From Lewinellaceae bacterium (GTDB lineage Bacteria; Bacteroidota; Bacteroidia; Chitinophagales; Saprospiraceae), in the NCBI GenBank assembly GCA_020636095.1, contig JACJYN010000003.1, forward strand, positions 806,001 through 870,000: a DNA stretch of 64,000 nucleotides, read 5' to 3'. The notes beneath the pieces were generated by a model. It had not been told where the DNA came from and did no database searches. It worked only from the letters and a program-made list of their open reading frames with translations. The number at the start of each line of letters is the position of its first letter. Within the stretch, counting starts at the first letter, position 1. Positions 52,142 to 60,893 of this stretch are shown here, in pieces. The position numbers and the translations under genes are program-made.

Positions 52142-55100
52142 ATGCGTGGGATAATCAAGGCTAGCATGCAAGCCAGGCTAGTGGTTGTATCATTTGCAGC
52201 CATTTTAATTGCCATCGGCATGTCACAACTCCGTGATATGCAATTAGGGGTCTTCCCCGAATTTTCACCCGTTTATGTAGAAGTCCAAACCGAAGCCCTG
52301 GGGCTTTCGGCGGACGAGGTGGAACAATTACTCACCGTAGCGCTGGAGCAGGACCTGCTCAACGGGATCGCCTACCTGGATGAGATTTGGTCGGAGTCAA
52401 TGCCCGGCCTATCCAGGGTTGTCTGCGTTTTCGAACCCGGTACAGACCCTATGGTCGCGCGGCAGGTAGTGGCAGAGCGCATGACGCAGGCGCACGCCTT
52501 GCCACACGTTTCCAAGCCGCCCGTTATGCTTCAACCCTATTCCTCGACCAGCCGGGTGATGAAGGTGGGCCTGACGCCGAGCTCTCAGGAGCTTTCCCTC
52601 ATCGACCTGTCGGTGCTGGCCCGCTGGACGATACAACCCTACCTCATGGGGGTGGAAGGCGTGGCCAACGTTTCGATCTGGGGCCAGCGCAAACGGCAGC
52701 TGCAGGTGCAGGTCGATCCTGAAACCCTGGCGGCTAACGGAACTACCTTACACGATGTGATCAAAACTACGGGAGAAGCGCTGTGGGTGTCTCCTCTGAG
52801 TTATCTGAATTCATCGACTCCCGGCACCGGCGGTTTTTTCGATACGCCCAATCAACGGTTGGGGATTCGGCACGTATTGCCCATATCCACTCCCGAAGAA
52901 ATGGCGCAACTGCCATTGCACGGCCATCCTAACATGCTGTTGGGAGACGTATCGACGGTCGTGGAAAACCACCAACCGCTGATCGGTGACGCCATTGTCA
53001 ACGGCAGCCCTGGCCTCATGTTGGTCGTTGAAAAATTTCCGTGGGCCAGTACGGTGAAGGTTTCCGAAGCCGTAGAAGACGCCCTGGATAAACTGGCGCC
53101 CGGCCTGGCCGGCGTGGCCTTTGATACGGAGATTTATCAGCCCGCCAATTTTATTGAGGCTTCTTTCGACAATCTCTCCCTGGCGATGGGCATTGGACTG
53201 GGGGTCGTTCTGCTGCTGCTCTTCCTCTTTTTCTACGAATGGCGCACGGCTGTGGTCAGCTTCGTAGCCATCCTGTTGTCTCTGACTGCCGGCGCCTACA
53301 TCCTCTACCTGCAGGGAACGATATTTGACATGATGGTTCTGGCGGGGCTTGTCGTCGCCCTGGGTGTCATTGTCGACGACGCGGTCAGCACGGTAGAGAA
53401 CATCCGCCGCCGCCTGTATCAGGCAAATGAAGCCGGCTCGGATAAAACGACGGCCAGTATTATTCTCGATGCGGCTACCGAGATTCGCAGCCCGATTTTC
53501 TTTGCCACGATGATTCTCGTACTAACGGCCTTGCCCTTGTACTTCATCGAGGGAGTGTCCGGAGCATTTCTCAAGCCGTTGGCCTCTTCCTATATGCTGG
53601 CGTTGGCCGCCTCTACCCTGACGGCTCTCATTGTCACGCCGGCTTTGAGTTTGATCTTTTTATCCAAATCAAAGCCAGGGTACCAGCCCTCTCCTTTGCT
53701 GGCATCCCTGCAAGCCGCCTTTGGCTCGGGCGTTGCCCGGATCATCCAAAAACCAGCCATGGGCTTCCTTACCCTGGCCGCCATCGCTCTGGTTGGCATC
53801 GTCGCATTGTCCACGATCAACCTGGGCCCACGGCTGCCCGTACCACAAGAACGAGACCTGGTGATCAAATGGGATGCTCCGTACGGCACTTCCCATCCGG
53901 AAATGGCCCGGATAACTAAAGAAGCGATTGGCAAACTGCGGACCGTCGACGGTGTCGCGAATGCCGCCGCTCACCTCGGCCGCGCAGTGATGTCGGATAA
54001 AGTGTCCAATGTCCATGCCGGAGAGATCTGGGTCAATGTGGATGAAGATGCCGACTATGAGAATACACTGGCTTCTATTCAAAAGGTCGTCGATAGTTAC
54101 TCGGGAATGTCTACGGAAGTAACCACTTACCAGCAACAGAGCCTGACCAAATCGCTGACCGGAACGAATCACCTGTATGCCGTGAGAGTCTATGGCGAAA
54201 ACCAGGATGTCCTGACTCAAAAAGCAGAGGAGGTGCAAAAAGCGATCTCCGGCATCGGCGGAATTACCGAGCCGAAGGTGGAATACCCGCCCATGGAGCC
54301 GAATATAGAAATTGAAGTGGACCTGGATAAAGCCAGGGAATACGACATCAAGCCGGGCGATGTGCGCCGGACGGCCGCCACCCTGCTGTCGGGTATTGGT
54401 GTCGGCAGCCTGTTTGAAGGGCAAAAAGTGTTTGAGGTCGTCGTGTGGGGTGTTCCCGAAGTGCGAAGCAGCATCGAAACCGTTAAGAACCTGCTGGTCG
54501 ACATGCCCGATGGCGGCCATGTACGGATAGGGGATGTGGCGGATGTCCGCGAAAAAGCGAATCCGGCGGTTGTCAAGCGCGATAAGGTTTCCCGCTATAT
54601 GGACGTTTCTTTTAGCGTGCCGGGAGGTAAAACCGGAACATTGGCCGCCGATATCGGCCGCAGCCTGGCGCAGGTGGATTTCCCCCTGGAGTATCACGCT
54701 GAACTGGTGGGGGATTTCCTGAAGATACAGGAGTCCGAACGCCGGGTAATGGGTATTGTCATTGCGGCTATGATCGGCATCTTTTTGCTGCTGCAGGCCG
54801 CTTTCTGGAGCTGGCGCCTTGCCCTGGCCGTTTTCCCCAGCCTGCTGGTGGCCTTGTCCGGCGGGATGTTGGCGGTATGGTTAACCGGTGGCAACCTGAC
54901 GCTGGGCCACCTGGCCGGTTTGCTTGGTGTACTGGGCGTTGCAACCTATAATGGCGTTTTACTGATCAAACATTTCAAGCGAAGAGAGCTGATGGATGGT
55001 GAAGCCTTCGGCCCGAATCTCGTTCAGCGGGGTGTTCAGGAGCGGGTGGCTCCCATCCTGATGACGACGATCATCACCGCTCTGGCTTTCTTGCCCTTTG

Positions 55101-55300
55101 CCTTTATGAGCAATGCGCCAGGGCTTGAGATGCTGCATCCCATGTCTTTGGTGATGCTGGGTGGCCTGGTAAGTTCTCTGCTGGTCAACCTGTTTGTTAT
55201 GCCTGCTCTTTATCTGCAGTTCGGAAAGGTTTCCGAGACGATGATGGAGGAGGAAAAGGCAATGCTTGAATTGGATGTAGAGACAGTGCCGAGTGTTTGA
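52142..55300 (+). CDS. RND efflux permease A, unit 2 (CusA/CzcA-like)
   Basis: 1052 aa, collinear with the permease at 39986 over its whole length and nearly identical in long blocks, for example VEVQTEALGLSA, EQDLLNGIA and EGQKVFEVVVWGVPEVR. TM4 is ALGVIVDDAVSTVENIRRRL; TM10-11 region LLGVLGVATYNGVLLIKHFKRRE. N terminus MRGIIKASMQARLVVVSFAA. Differences concentrate in TM helices and in the linker around 510-540. The two copies are old enough to differ at many silent and coding sites, so this is not an assembly duplication. Substrate unknown. Confidence 0.88.
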   Translation: MRGIIKASMQARLVVVSFAAILIAIGMSQLRDMQLGVFPEFSPVYVEVQTEALGLSADEVEQLLTVALEQDLLNGIAYLDEIWSESMPGLSRVVCVFEPGTDPMVARQVVAERMTQAHALPHVSKPPVMLQPYSSTSRVMKVGLTPSSQELSLIDLSVLARWTIQPYLMGVEGVANVSIWGQRKRQLQVQVDPETLAANGTTLHDVIKTTGEALWVSPLSYLNSSTPGTGGFFDTPNQRLGIRHVLPISTPEEMAQLPLHGHPNMLLGDVSTVVENHQPLIGDAIVNGSPGLMLVVEKFPWASTVKVSEAVEDALDKLAPGLAGVAFDTEIYQPANFIEASFDNLSLAMGIGLGVVLLLLFLFFYEWRTAVVSFVAILLSLTAGAYILYLQGTIFDMMVLAGLVVALGVIVDDAVSTVENIRRRLYQANEAGSDKTTASIILDAATEIRSPIFFATMILVLTALPLYFIEGVSGAFLKPLASSYMLALAASTLTALIVTPALSLIFLSKSKPGYQPSPLLASLQAAFGSGVARIIQKPAMGFLTLAAIALVGIVALSTINLGPRLPVPQERDLVIKWDAPYGTSHPEMARITKEAIGKLRTVDGVANAAAHLGRAVMSDKVSNVHAGEIWVNVDEDADYENTLASIQKVVDSYSGMSTEVTTYQQQSLTKSLTGTNHLYAVRVYGENQDVLTQKAEEVQKAISGIGGITEPKVEYPPMEPNIEIEVDLDKAREYDIKPGDVRRTAATLLSGIGVGSLFEGQKVFEVVVWGVPEVRSSIETVKNLLVDMPDGGHVRIGDVADVREKANPAVVKRDKVSRYMDVSFSVPGGKTGTLAADIGRSLAQVDFPLEYHAELVGDFLKIQESERRVMGIVIAAMIGIFLLLQAAFWSWRLALAVFPSLLVALSGGMLAVWLTGGNLTLGHLAGLLGVLGVATYNGVLLIKHFKRRELMDGEAFGPNLVQRGVQERVAPILMTTIITALAFLPFAFMSNAPGLEMLHPMSLVMLGGLVSSLLVNLFVMPALYLQFGKVSETMMEEEKAMLELDVETVPSV

Positions 55301-55408
55301 CCGGGATTGCGGGAGGTTGTGAGTTATTTGTTGATATGCATTCATGCATAGAAATCTACGCACAACTCCCCGTGAGAAGTAATTCTGCAAACAGAAAAAA
55401 CAAAAGAA

Positions 55409-55864
55409 ATGAAACCTATTAACCATAAAACAGGGCTGATTATACTGCTCATGGCGGTGCTGCCACTGGTAGGCTGCCAAAAGCAGGAGAGCCCTCACAA
55501 TAAGATCGAACCGGCTCATGTAGAGCATATCGAGGGTAGTGAACTCAGCCATTTGACGTTGACCGAAAAAGCGGTTGAACGGATCGGCATTCAAACCACC
55601 CAGGTAAGCGAGGAAATGATCGCACACAGCGAGGCTCAGTTGCGAATGGTCGTCCCCTATTCTGCTGTGATCTATGATGTACAAGGCCGAACCTGGGTAT
55701 ACACCAATCCTGAACCCCTTAATTATGTCCGTCATGAAATCAAGGTCGATTTCGTGGAAGGAGGTGAAAAAGCAGTTCTTCTGGAAGGCCCGCCTGTTGG
55801 AACCAAGGTGGTGATCGTGGGAGTGGCGGAGCTGTATGGCACGGAGTATCAAGTAGGCCATTAA
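55409..55864 (+). CDS. Mini-adaptor lipoprotein, unit 2
   Basis: 151 aa, homologous to the protein at 43259. Lipobox LPLVGCQKQ (Cys ~23). Shared blocks: KIEPAHVEHIEGSELSHL, LTEKAVERIGIQTTQVSEEM, VVPYSAVIYDVQGRTWVY, VGVAELYGTEYQVGH. Again neither lipoyl nor hairpin domain is present, so the short form is conserved rather than truncated by accident. Seventeen bases separate it from permease B. It is predicted to be anchored at the periplasmic side by lipid. Confidence 0.7.
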   Translation: MKPINHKTGLIILLMAVLPLVGCQKQESPHNKIEPAHVEHIEGSELSHLTLTEKAVERIGIQTTQVSEEMIAHSEAQLRMVVPYSAVIYDVQGRTWVYTNPEPLNYVRHEIKVDFVEGGEKAVLLEGPPVGTKVVIVGVAELYGTEYQVGH

Positions 55865-55881
55865 CTTAAAAAACAAAAATC

Positions 55882-58800
55882 ATGTTAAGATCTATAGTAA
55901 AATCGAGCCTCCGGTTTCGATTTCTGGTGATCGCAGCCGCGATGGCCATGATGTACTTTGGCATCAAGCAGATCCAGGATATGCCGGTGGACGTCTTTCC
56001 TGAATTTGCTCCACCCATCGTTGAAGTGCAGACCATCTGTCTGGGATTGGAATCTTCCGATGTGGAAGCCCTGGTTACTGTTCCTTTGGAGCAGGCCTTC
56101 AACGGGATACCCGGGCTGGACATTCTGCGTTCCAAGTCGGTATCCCAGTTGTCCGCCATCCGGATGATCTTTGAGCCGGGCACAGACCTGATGCGCGCCC
56201 GGCAAATGGTGTCCGAAAAAATGGGCGCCGCCACACCTACCCTGCCCACCTGGGCGGCGCCGCCGCTGATGCTGCAGCCTTTGTCGGCCACCAGCCGTTG
56301 TATGAAGATCGGTATTTCCTCCGACAGCCTGTCGGTGATCGACCTGTCCATGCTGACTTACTGGAAGCTCAACGACGCCATTCTGGCGGTGCCCGGCGTG
56401 GCCAACGTAGCCATTTGGGGTGAGCGAATCCGGCTACAGGCTGTGGAAGTGGTGCCGGAAAGGATGATTGAATACGGCGTCACCCTCGATGAAGTCATGG
56501 AGGCTACCGCCGATGCGCTCGACGCCGGATTGTTGTTTTATTCTCCGGGCGCCATGATCGGTACCGGCGGATGGATCGAAACCGACGACCGGAGATTGGG
56601 CATTCGCAACATTCTGCCCATCAATAAACCGGAGGACCTGGGCAAGGTCGTGGTAGGAACCAGAAACGGAGTTAAGGTGCGCCTGAGTGATGTGGCGGAA
56701 GTGGTGGAAGACCACCAGCAAATGGCCGGCGACGCCATCATCAACGATTCCATCGGCCTGATGCTGATTGTAGAAAAGCTACCCTGGGGCAATACCAAGG
56801 ATATTACGGAGGGCGTGGAAACCGCCCTTGCCAAACTGGCGCCCGGCCTGCCCGGAGTGGACATCGATACCGAGATTTTCCGGCCGGCTACCTACATCGA
56901 TATGTCGGTCGATAATTTGAGTGAGGCGCTGCTTATTGCCTGTGTGCTCGTAATTGTCATTCTCTTTGTCTTCCTTTTCGAGTGGCGGGTCACCCTGATC
57001 AGCGCCGTCGCCATTCCGTTATCCCTGATGGCGGGCGCTCTGGTGCTCTACTTACAGGGGGCCACTATCAATACCATGATCCTGGCGGGATTCGTGATCG
57101 CGCTGGGGGCGGTGGTGGATGACGCCATCATCGACGTAGAGAATATCATGCGGCGCCTGCGCCTGGCGCGGGCGGAAGGCAGCACCGCGTCTACCTTCCG
57201 GATCATCCTCGATGCTTCGATCGAGGTGCGGGGCGCTATTATTTTTGCGACTTTGATTGAAGTGGTCGCTTTGCTTCCCGTATTTTTTATGAAGGGGTTG
57301 TCCGGCGCCTTTTTTCAACCGCTGGCCATGTCTTACGCAATTGCGATACTGGCATCCCTCATCGTGGCATTGACGGTTACGCCGGCCATGAGTTATATCC
57401 TGCTGCGCAATGCACCGCTCCACAAACGCGAACCGGCTCTTTTAAGGTGGATGCACCGGGTATACAATTCCGTCCTCGCGGGTATCATCGAAAAACCCCG
57501 GCGTGCGTACGTAGTGGTAGGCATCACAGTATTGGCGGGCCTATTGGTGTTACCTCAACTTGGGCAGTCCCTGCTGCCTTCCTTCAAGGAGCGGGATTTC
57601 CTGATGCACTGGGTGACCAAGCCAGGGACCTCCTGGCCGGAAATGAACCGCATTACGATACAGGGTAGTAAAGAACTGCGTTCGATTGAAGGGGTACGCA
57701 ACTTCGGCGCCCACATCGGGCAAGCCTTCTACATGGATGAAGTTGTCGGGATCAATTTCGGTGAGAACTGGATCAGCGTCAGCCCTGACGTCGACTATGA
57801 CGAAACCCTCAATAAAATCCAGACATTGGTAGACGGCTATCCGGGGCTTTACCGCGATGTGCTCACCTACCTGAAAGAAAGGATACGGGAAGTATTGACC
57901 GGAACATCCGAATCTATCGTCATCCGGCTCTACGGCCCCGAGCTCGAGGTGCTTCGTTCCAAAGCCCGGGAAGTCAGGGATAATCTGAAAGGTATCGAAG
58001 GACTGATCGACCTGCATGTGGAACTGAATGAGGAGATACCGCAGGTGCAGGTCCGGGTAGACCTGGAAAAGGCGAAAAAATACGGGCTCAAACCCGGCGA
58101 TGTGCGCCGTGCAGCCTCTACTTTAGTAGCCGGTGAGGAAGTAGGCGACATCTTCCGGGAAGGAAAAGCCTACGACGTCAATGTATGGAGTGTGCCCGAA
58201 GCGCGCGCCAGCTTTACCGATATTGAGAACCTGCTGATCGATGTGCCGGGCGGCGGCCATGTGCGCATGAAGGACGTGGCGGATATCACCATCCAACCTA
58301 CTCCGAATGTAATCAAGCGGGAGAACCTGGCCCGCCGCCTCGATGTCGCCGCCAACGTAAGAGGGCGCGACCTCGGTGCGGTCCAGGCCGACGTGGAAGC
58401 CGCTCTGGCGAAAGTCAGCTTTCCCCATGAGTACCATCCGGAAGTCCTGGGAGAGCACGTGGAACGGCAGAAGGTCAAGCGAGGCATGTATATGTTTGTA
58501 TTATTATCCTTGCTGGGCATCTTCCTCCTTCTGCATACTTCTTTCAAGAGCACCCGCCTGGCGATGCTCTCCTTCCTGTGCCTGCCCATGGCCCTGGTCG
58601 GAGGTGTTCTGGCGGCTTACTTCGGCAGTGGCATCATTTCTCTGGGTTCGATAGTTGGCTTCCTGACCATTCTGGGGATTGCCGCCCGCAACGGGATCAT
58701 GATGATCAACCACTTCCAGCACCTCGAAACAGAGGAAGGTATGGCCTTTGGGCGGGAGCTGGTCCTGCGGGGCGCCCAGGAGCGCCTGGCGCCCATCCTG

Positions 58801-59004
58801 ATGACGGCCGCTACTACCGGGCTGGCCCTGGTGCCTCTGGTTTGGGCCGGCAATGTTCCCGGCCACGAGATCGAACTGCCCATGGCTATTGTTATTCTGG
58901 GCGGACTGGTTACCTCTACCCTGCTCAACCTTTTGGTGATCCCATCTCTCTACCTGCGGTTTGCAGCGGCGGATCACCATCGGCAGGGGGAAATGATACA
59001 ATAG
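55882..59004 (+). CDS. RND efflux permease B, unit 2 (CusA/CzcA-like)
   Basis: 1040 aa, collinear with the permease at 43727 apart from a slightly longer C terminus (FAAADHHRQGEMIQ). TM4 ALGAVVDDAIIDVENIMRRL is identical to copy 1; LTILGIAARNGIMMINHFQHLE is also identical. Porter-domain block WVTKPGTSWPEMNRIT is conserved. It closes unit 2 and is followed by a hairpin at 59040-59078, then a foldback element. As with unit 1, no TolC-family gene follows; the next gene is an anion-porin-like protein on the same strand, separated by 617 bases. Confidence 0.88.
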   Translation: MLRSIVKSSLRFRFLVIAAAMAMMYFGIKQIQDMPVDVFPEFAPPIVEVQTICLGLESSDVEALVTVPLEQAFNGIPGLDILRSKSVSQLSAIRMIFEPGTDLMRARQMVSEKMGAATPTLPTWAAPPLMLQPLSATSRCMKIGISSDSLSVIDLSMLTYWKLNDAILAVPGVANVAIWGERIRLQAVEVVPERMIEYGVTLDEVMEATADALDAGLLFYSPGAMIGTGGWIETDDRRLGIRNILPINKPEDLGKVVVGTRNGVKVRLSDVAEVVEDHQQMAGDAIINDSIGLMLIVEKLPWGNTKDITEGVETALAKLAPGLPGVDIDTEIFRPATYIDMSVDNLSEALLIACVLVIVILFVFLFEWRVTLISAVAIPLSLMAGALVLYLQGATINTMILAGFVIALGAVVDDAIIDVENIMRRLRLARAEGSTASTFRIILDASIEVRGAIIFATLIEVVALLPVFFMKGLSGAFFQPLAMSYAIAILASLIVALTVTPAMSYILLRNAPLHKREPALLRWMHRVYNSVLAGIIEKPRRAYVVVGITVLAGLLVLPQLGQSLLPSFKERDFLMHWVTKPGTSWPEMNRITIQGSKELRSIEGVRNFGAHIGQAFYMDEVVGINFGENWISVSPDVDYDETLNKIQTLVDGYPGLYRDVLTYLKERIREVLTGTSESIVIRLYGPELEVLRSKAREVRDNLKGIEGLIDLHVELNEEIPQVQVRVDLEKAKKYGLKPGDVRRAASTLVAGEEVGDIFREGKAYDVNVWSVPEARASFTDIENLLIDVPGGGHVRMKDVADITIQPTPNVIKRENLARRLDVAANVRGRDLGAVQADVEAALAKVSFPHEYHPEVLGEHVERQKVKRGMYMFVLLSLLGIFLLLHTSFKSTRLAMLSFLCLPMALVGGVLAAYFGSGIISLGSIVGFLTILGIAARNGIMMINHFQHLETEEGMAFGRELVLRGAQERLAPILMTAATTGLALVPLVWAGNVPGHEIELPMAIVILGGLVTSTLLNLLVIPSLYLRFAAADHHRQGEMIQ

Positions 59005-59039
59005 GAATAGTAAAAACGAACTGACAGATTGATAAATAA

Positions 59040-59078
59040 CAGCGTGTTGGGGATAGGAATATCCCTGACACGTTGACT
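59040..59078 (+). terminator. Hairpin after RND unit 2
   Basis: CGTGTTGGGGATA pairs with TATCCCTGACACG (one mismatch) around GGAA. It lies 36-40 bases after the stop. No strong T-run. Confidence 0.55.
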
Positions 59079-59193
59079 AACAAGACTGAGAAGGGCTCTG
59101 AAATGACACCCTGCCTCCCGGACATTTTCTTGCTTATTTGTAAACGACTGATGAGCCACAGATTGTACGAACCGTACGAAAAAGCCTGAACTA

Positions 59194-59353
59194 GGAGCCT
59201 GTCGGAGAAGTGTTGGTGAGACGAGAACAAGCAAATATTATTCTGAACGAGGCGCGACGAAGGAGTATAGTGGTGCTACGCGACTGAAAAGCAACGAAGT
59301 GCAGAACAATATTTGCCGTTCGCAGTCCATCAAGTACTTCTCCGACAGGCTCC
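59194..59353. mobile_element. 160-bp foldback (MITE-like) element, RGAGCYTGTYGGRGAA family
   Basis: GGAGCCTGTCGGAGAAGT (59194-59211) is perfectly inverted at 59336-59353. TA lies on both sides (59192-59193, 59354-59355). Internal arms GCAAATATTATTCTG (59231-59245) and its near-inverse at 59302-59316 extend the hairpin. Termini resemble the element at 36860. It is noncoding; small frames inside it are products of the repeat. Confidence 0.75.
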
Positions 59354-59355
59354 TA

Positions 59356-59621
59356 GGTGGCTTTCCTCCATAATCCTGTGCCTGGTTGCTCATGGCGCCG
59401 CGGCCAACTGCCCACGCCAATGCCGCAGCGCCGGTGTGAGCAGCACGGGGCAGGATATCCCTCGCCGAACGTTTTTGCCCATTAGGTTAAAGCGTCGGCG
59501 CAGGGAGAGGAGGAAAGGCATAAAACGACAACGAACATTTTTTGCCAACACTGCGGCTCTTGCCTGACACTGTGGGTTCAGGATTATTAACAAAAAAACA
59601 TCCACAAAAAAACCTTCTATT
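59356..59621. other. Leader region of the porin gene
   Basis: 266 bases between the foldback element and the porin ATG, GC-rich at first then A-rich just before the start. No gene or clear promoter box recognised. Confidence 0.3.
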
Positions 59622-60788
59622 ATGAAAAACCTATATAGACAAAGAATCAGGAGTTATCGCAAACTGATTAGCATCCTGCTAATGGCTCTTGTCTTTCTGT
59701 TGACGGCCAGCCCTTTACAGTCGCAGTCACAGCATGTGACACCAGACGGAAAAGGCAACCTGACCTTTATACCGGGGGTGCGCATGCAGGTGCGGTACGA
59801 GTACAACGACATAGACAAGAACAACGATATTTTTATCAGAAGAATGCGTTGGAAAGGCAAAGGCAATATTTTTGATGTAGCCAGCTATAATTTTGAGATC
59901 AAGATCGATAATACCGGCCGGTTCAATCAGGCTCCTAGAGCGCTTCTGGAGCACGCCTGGTTTACGTTCCCGGTCATTGATGAACTGATGACCTTCCGCG
60001 TCGGTATTGAGGATGACGTCTTTTCCAGAAATGCACTGACTTCGGACTCCAAGCTGTTGTTTATGGACCGCAGCCTGATCAAAAACGCCTTAACGGTACT
60101 GGGGGTGACGGATAATACCGTTGGCGCGCTCATTTACGGAAGGCCCTTCGCCGGCCACCTCACCTATTCGTTGGGCATCTTCGACAACTTAGGGTTTAAT
60201 GTGGCAAATGATGATGTGGGAATCGCCAGGCGAGCTCAGGGCGCAATGACAGTAGCACGTATCGCGGGCGATTTTTTGGATCCGGCCAACCCCCAAGGTT
60301 CCTACGACGATTACCAAAGCTCCTACATCGGAGAGGGCAAGCACCTGACCATCGGCGCCAATGTCGCCAATTCGGTCAAGACCGAATTGGGGGACGATGT
60401 GTTCAACCTTTTCTGCTGGGGCGTCGACGCCTTTTTCAACTACGGCCCCTTTTCAGTTGAGGGAGAGTACAACAAATATCGGGAACATTTTACCAAAACC
60501 GGGAACGGGCCGCTTCCCGATATTAAGGGGGACGGCTTCTACGTCCAGGGGGCCTATCTGGTGCTTCCCAAGCTGGAACTGGCCCTGCGCTACCAGGAGA
60601 TCGATCAGGACAATGACCTGGCTCATGACATAATGGGCGGTAAAATGTTCTGGACTTCTGTTGGGGCCAATTACTACATCCGGGGCCATACTTTTAAAGT
60701 ACAGGCGGAATATACGTTCAAAAATGAAGAAGCGGGCAACGAAATAGACAATGATGTCCTTCAGGTTCAGTTGCAGCTCTCGTTCTAA
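59622..60788 (+). CDS. Phosphate-selective-porin-like outer-membrane protein (OprO/OprP type)
   Basis: 388 aa. Long N-terminal signal (LISILLMALVFLLTASPLQSQSQ). The barrel motifs are those of the OprO/P family: FIPGVRMQVRYEYNDIDKNNDIFIRRMRWKGKGNIF (in parts), NFEIKIDNTGRFNQAPRALLEHAWFTF, LTFRVGIEDDVFSR-like, LTYSLGIFDNLG, and GDGFYVQGAYLVLPKLELALRYQEIDQDND. C terminus VQLQLSF ends in Phe. These porins pass phosphate or other anions through the outer membrane. The next gene is a secreted phosphatase-like enzyme, which fits phosphate scavenging. Whether it also serves the RND units is speculation. Confidence 0.85.
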   Translation: MKNLYRQRIRSYRKLISILLMALVFLLTASPLQSQSQHVTPDGKGNLTFIPGVRMQVRYEYNDIDKNNDIFIRRMRWKGKGNIFDVASYNFEIKIDNTGRFNQAPRALLEHAWFTFPVIDELMTFRVGIEDDVFSRNALTSDSKLLFMDRSLIKNALTVLGVTDNTVGALIYGRPFAGHLTYSLGIFDNLGFNVANDDVGIARRAQGAMTVARIAGDFLDPANPQGSYDDYQSSYIGEGKHLTIGANVANSVKTELGDDVFNLFCWGVDAFFNYGPFSVEGEYNKYREHFTKTGNGPLPDIKGDGFYVQGAYLVLPKLELALRYQEIDQDNDLAHDIMGGKMFWTSVGANYYIRGHTFKVQAEYTFKNEEAGNEIDNDVLQVQLQLSF

Positions 60789-60806
60789 TCGGTCCGCTTT
60801 TGCCCT

Positions 60807-60843
60807 TTAGCCATAGTGAAGCTTTGCCTTTCACTATGGCTAA
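60807..60843 (+). terminator. Rho-independent terminator of the porin gene
   Basis: A perfect 14-bp stem (TTAGCCATAGTGAA / TTCACTATGGCTAA) with a 9-base loop, followed by TTTT. 19 bases after the stop. The loop holds TTTG that may also serve as -33 of the next promoter. Confidence 0.85.
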
Positions 60844-60856
60844 TTTTGTACCTTTG
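60823..60856 (+). promoter_or_regulatory. Promoter of the phosphatase gene
   Basis: TTTG at 60823-60826 and TACCTTTG at 60849-60856, 22 bases apart, within the Bacteroidota range. Leader ~32 nt. It overlaps the porin terminator, so the two genes are separately transcribed. Confidence 0.55.
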
Positions 60857-60893
60857 TATTTCCTTTTGAATACAAACCGGCTTTAGACCAGAC

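Noticed and set aside
39986..59004. Assembly artefact explaining the two RND units
   Set aside because: The copies differ throughout at coding and silent positions, have different spacers and leaders, and permease B lengths differ; they are true paralogues.
59238..59420. 60-codon minus-strand frame
   Set aside because: Lies mostly within the foldback element; its sequence is a by-product of the repeat.
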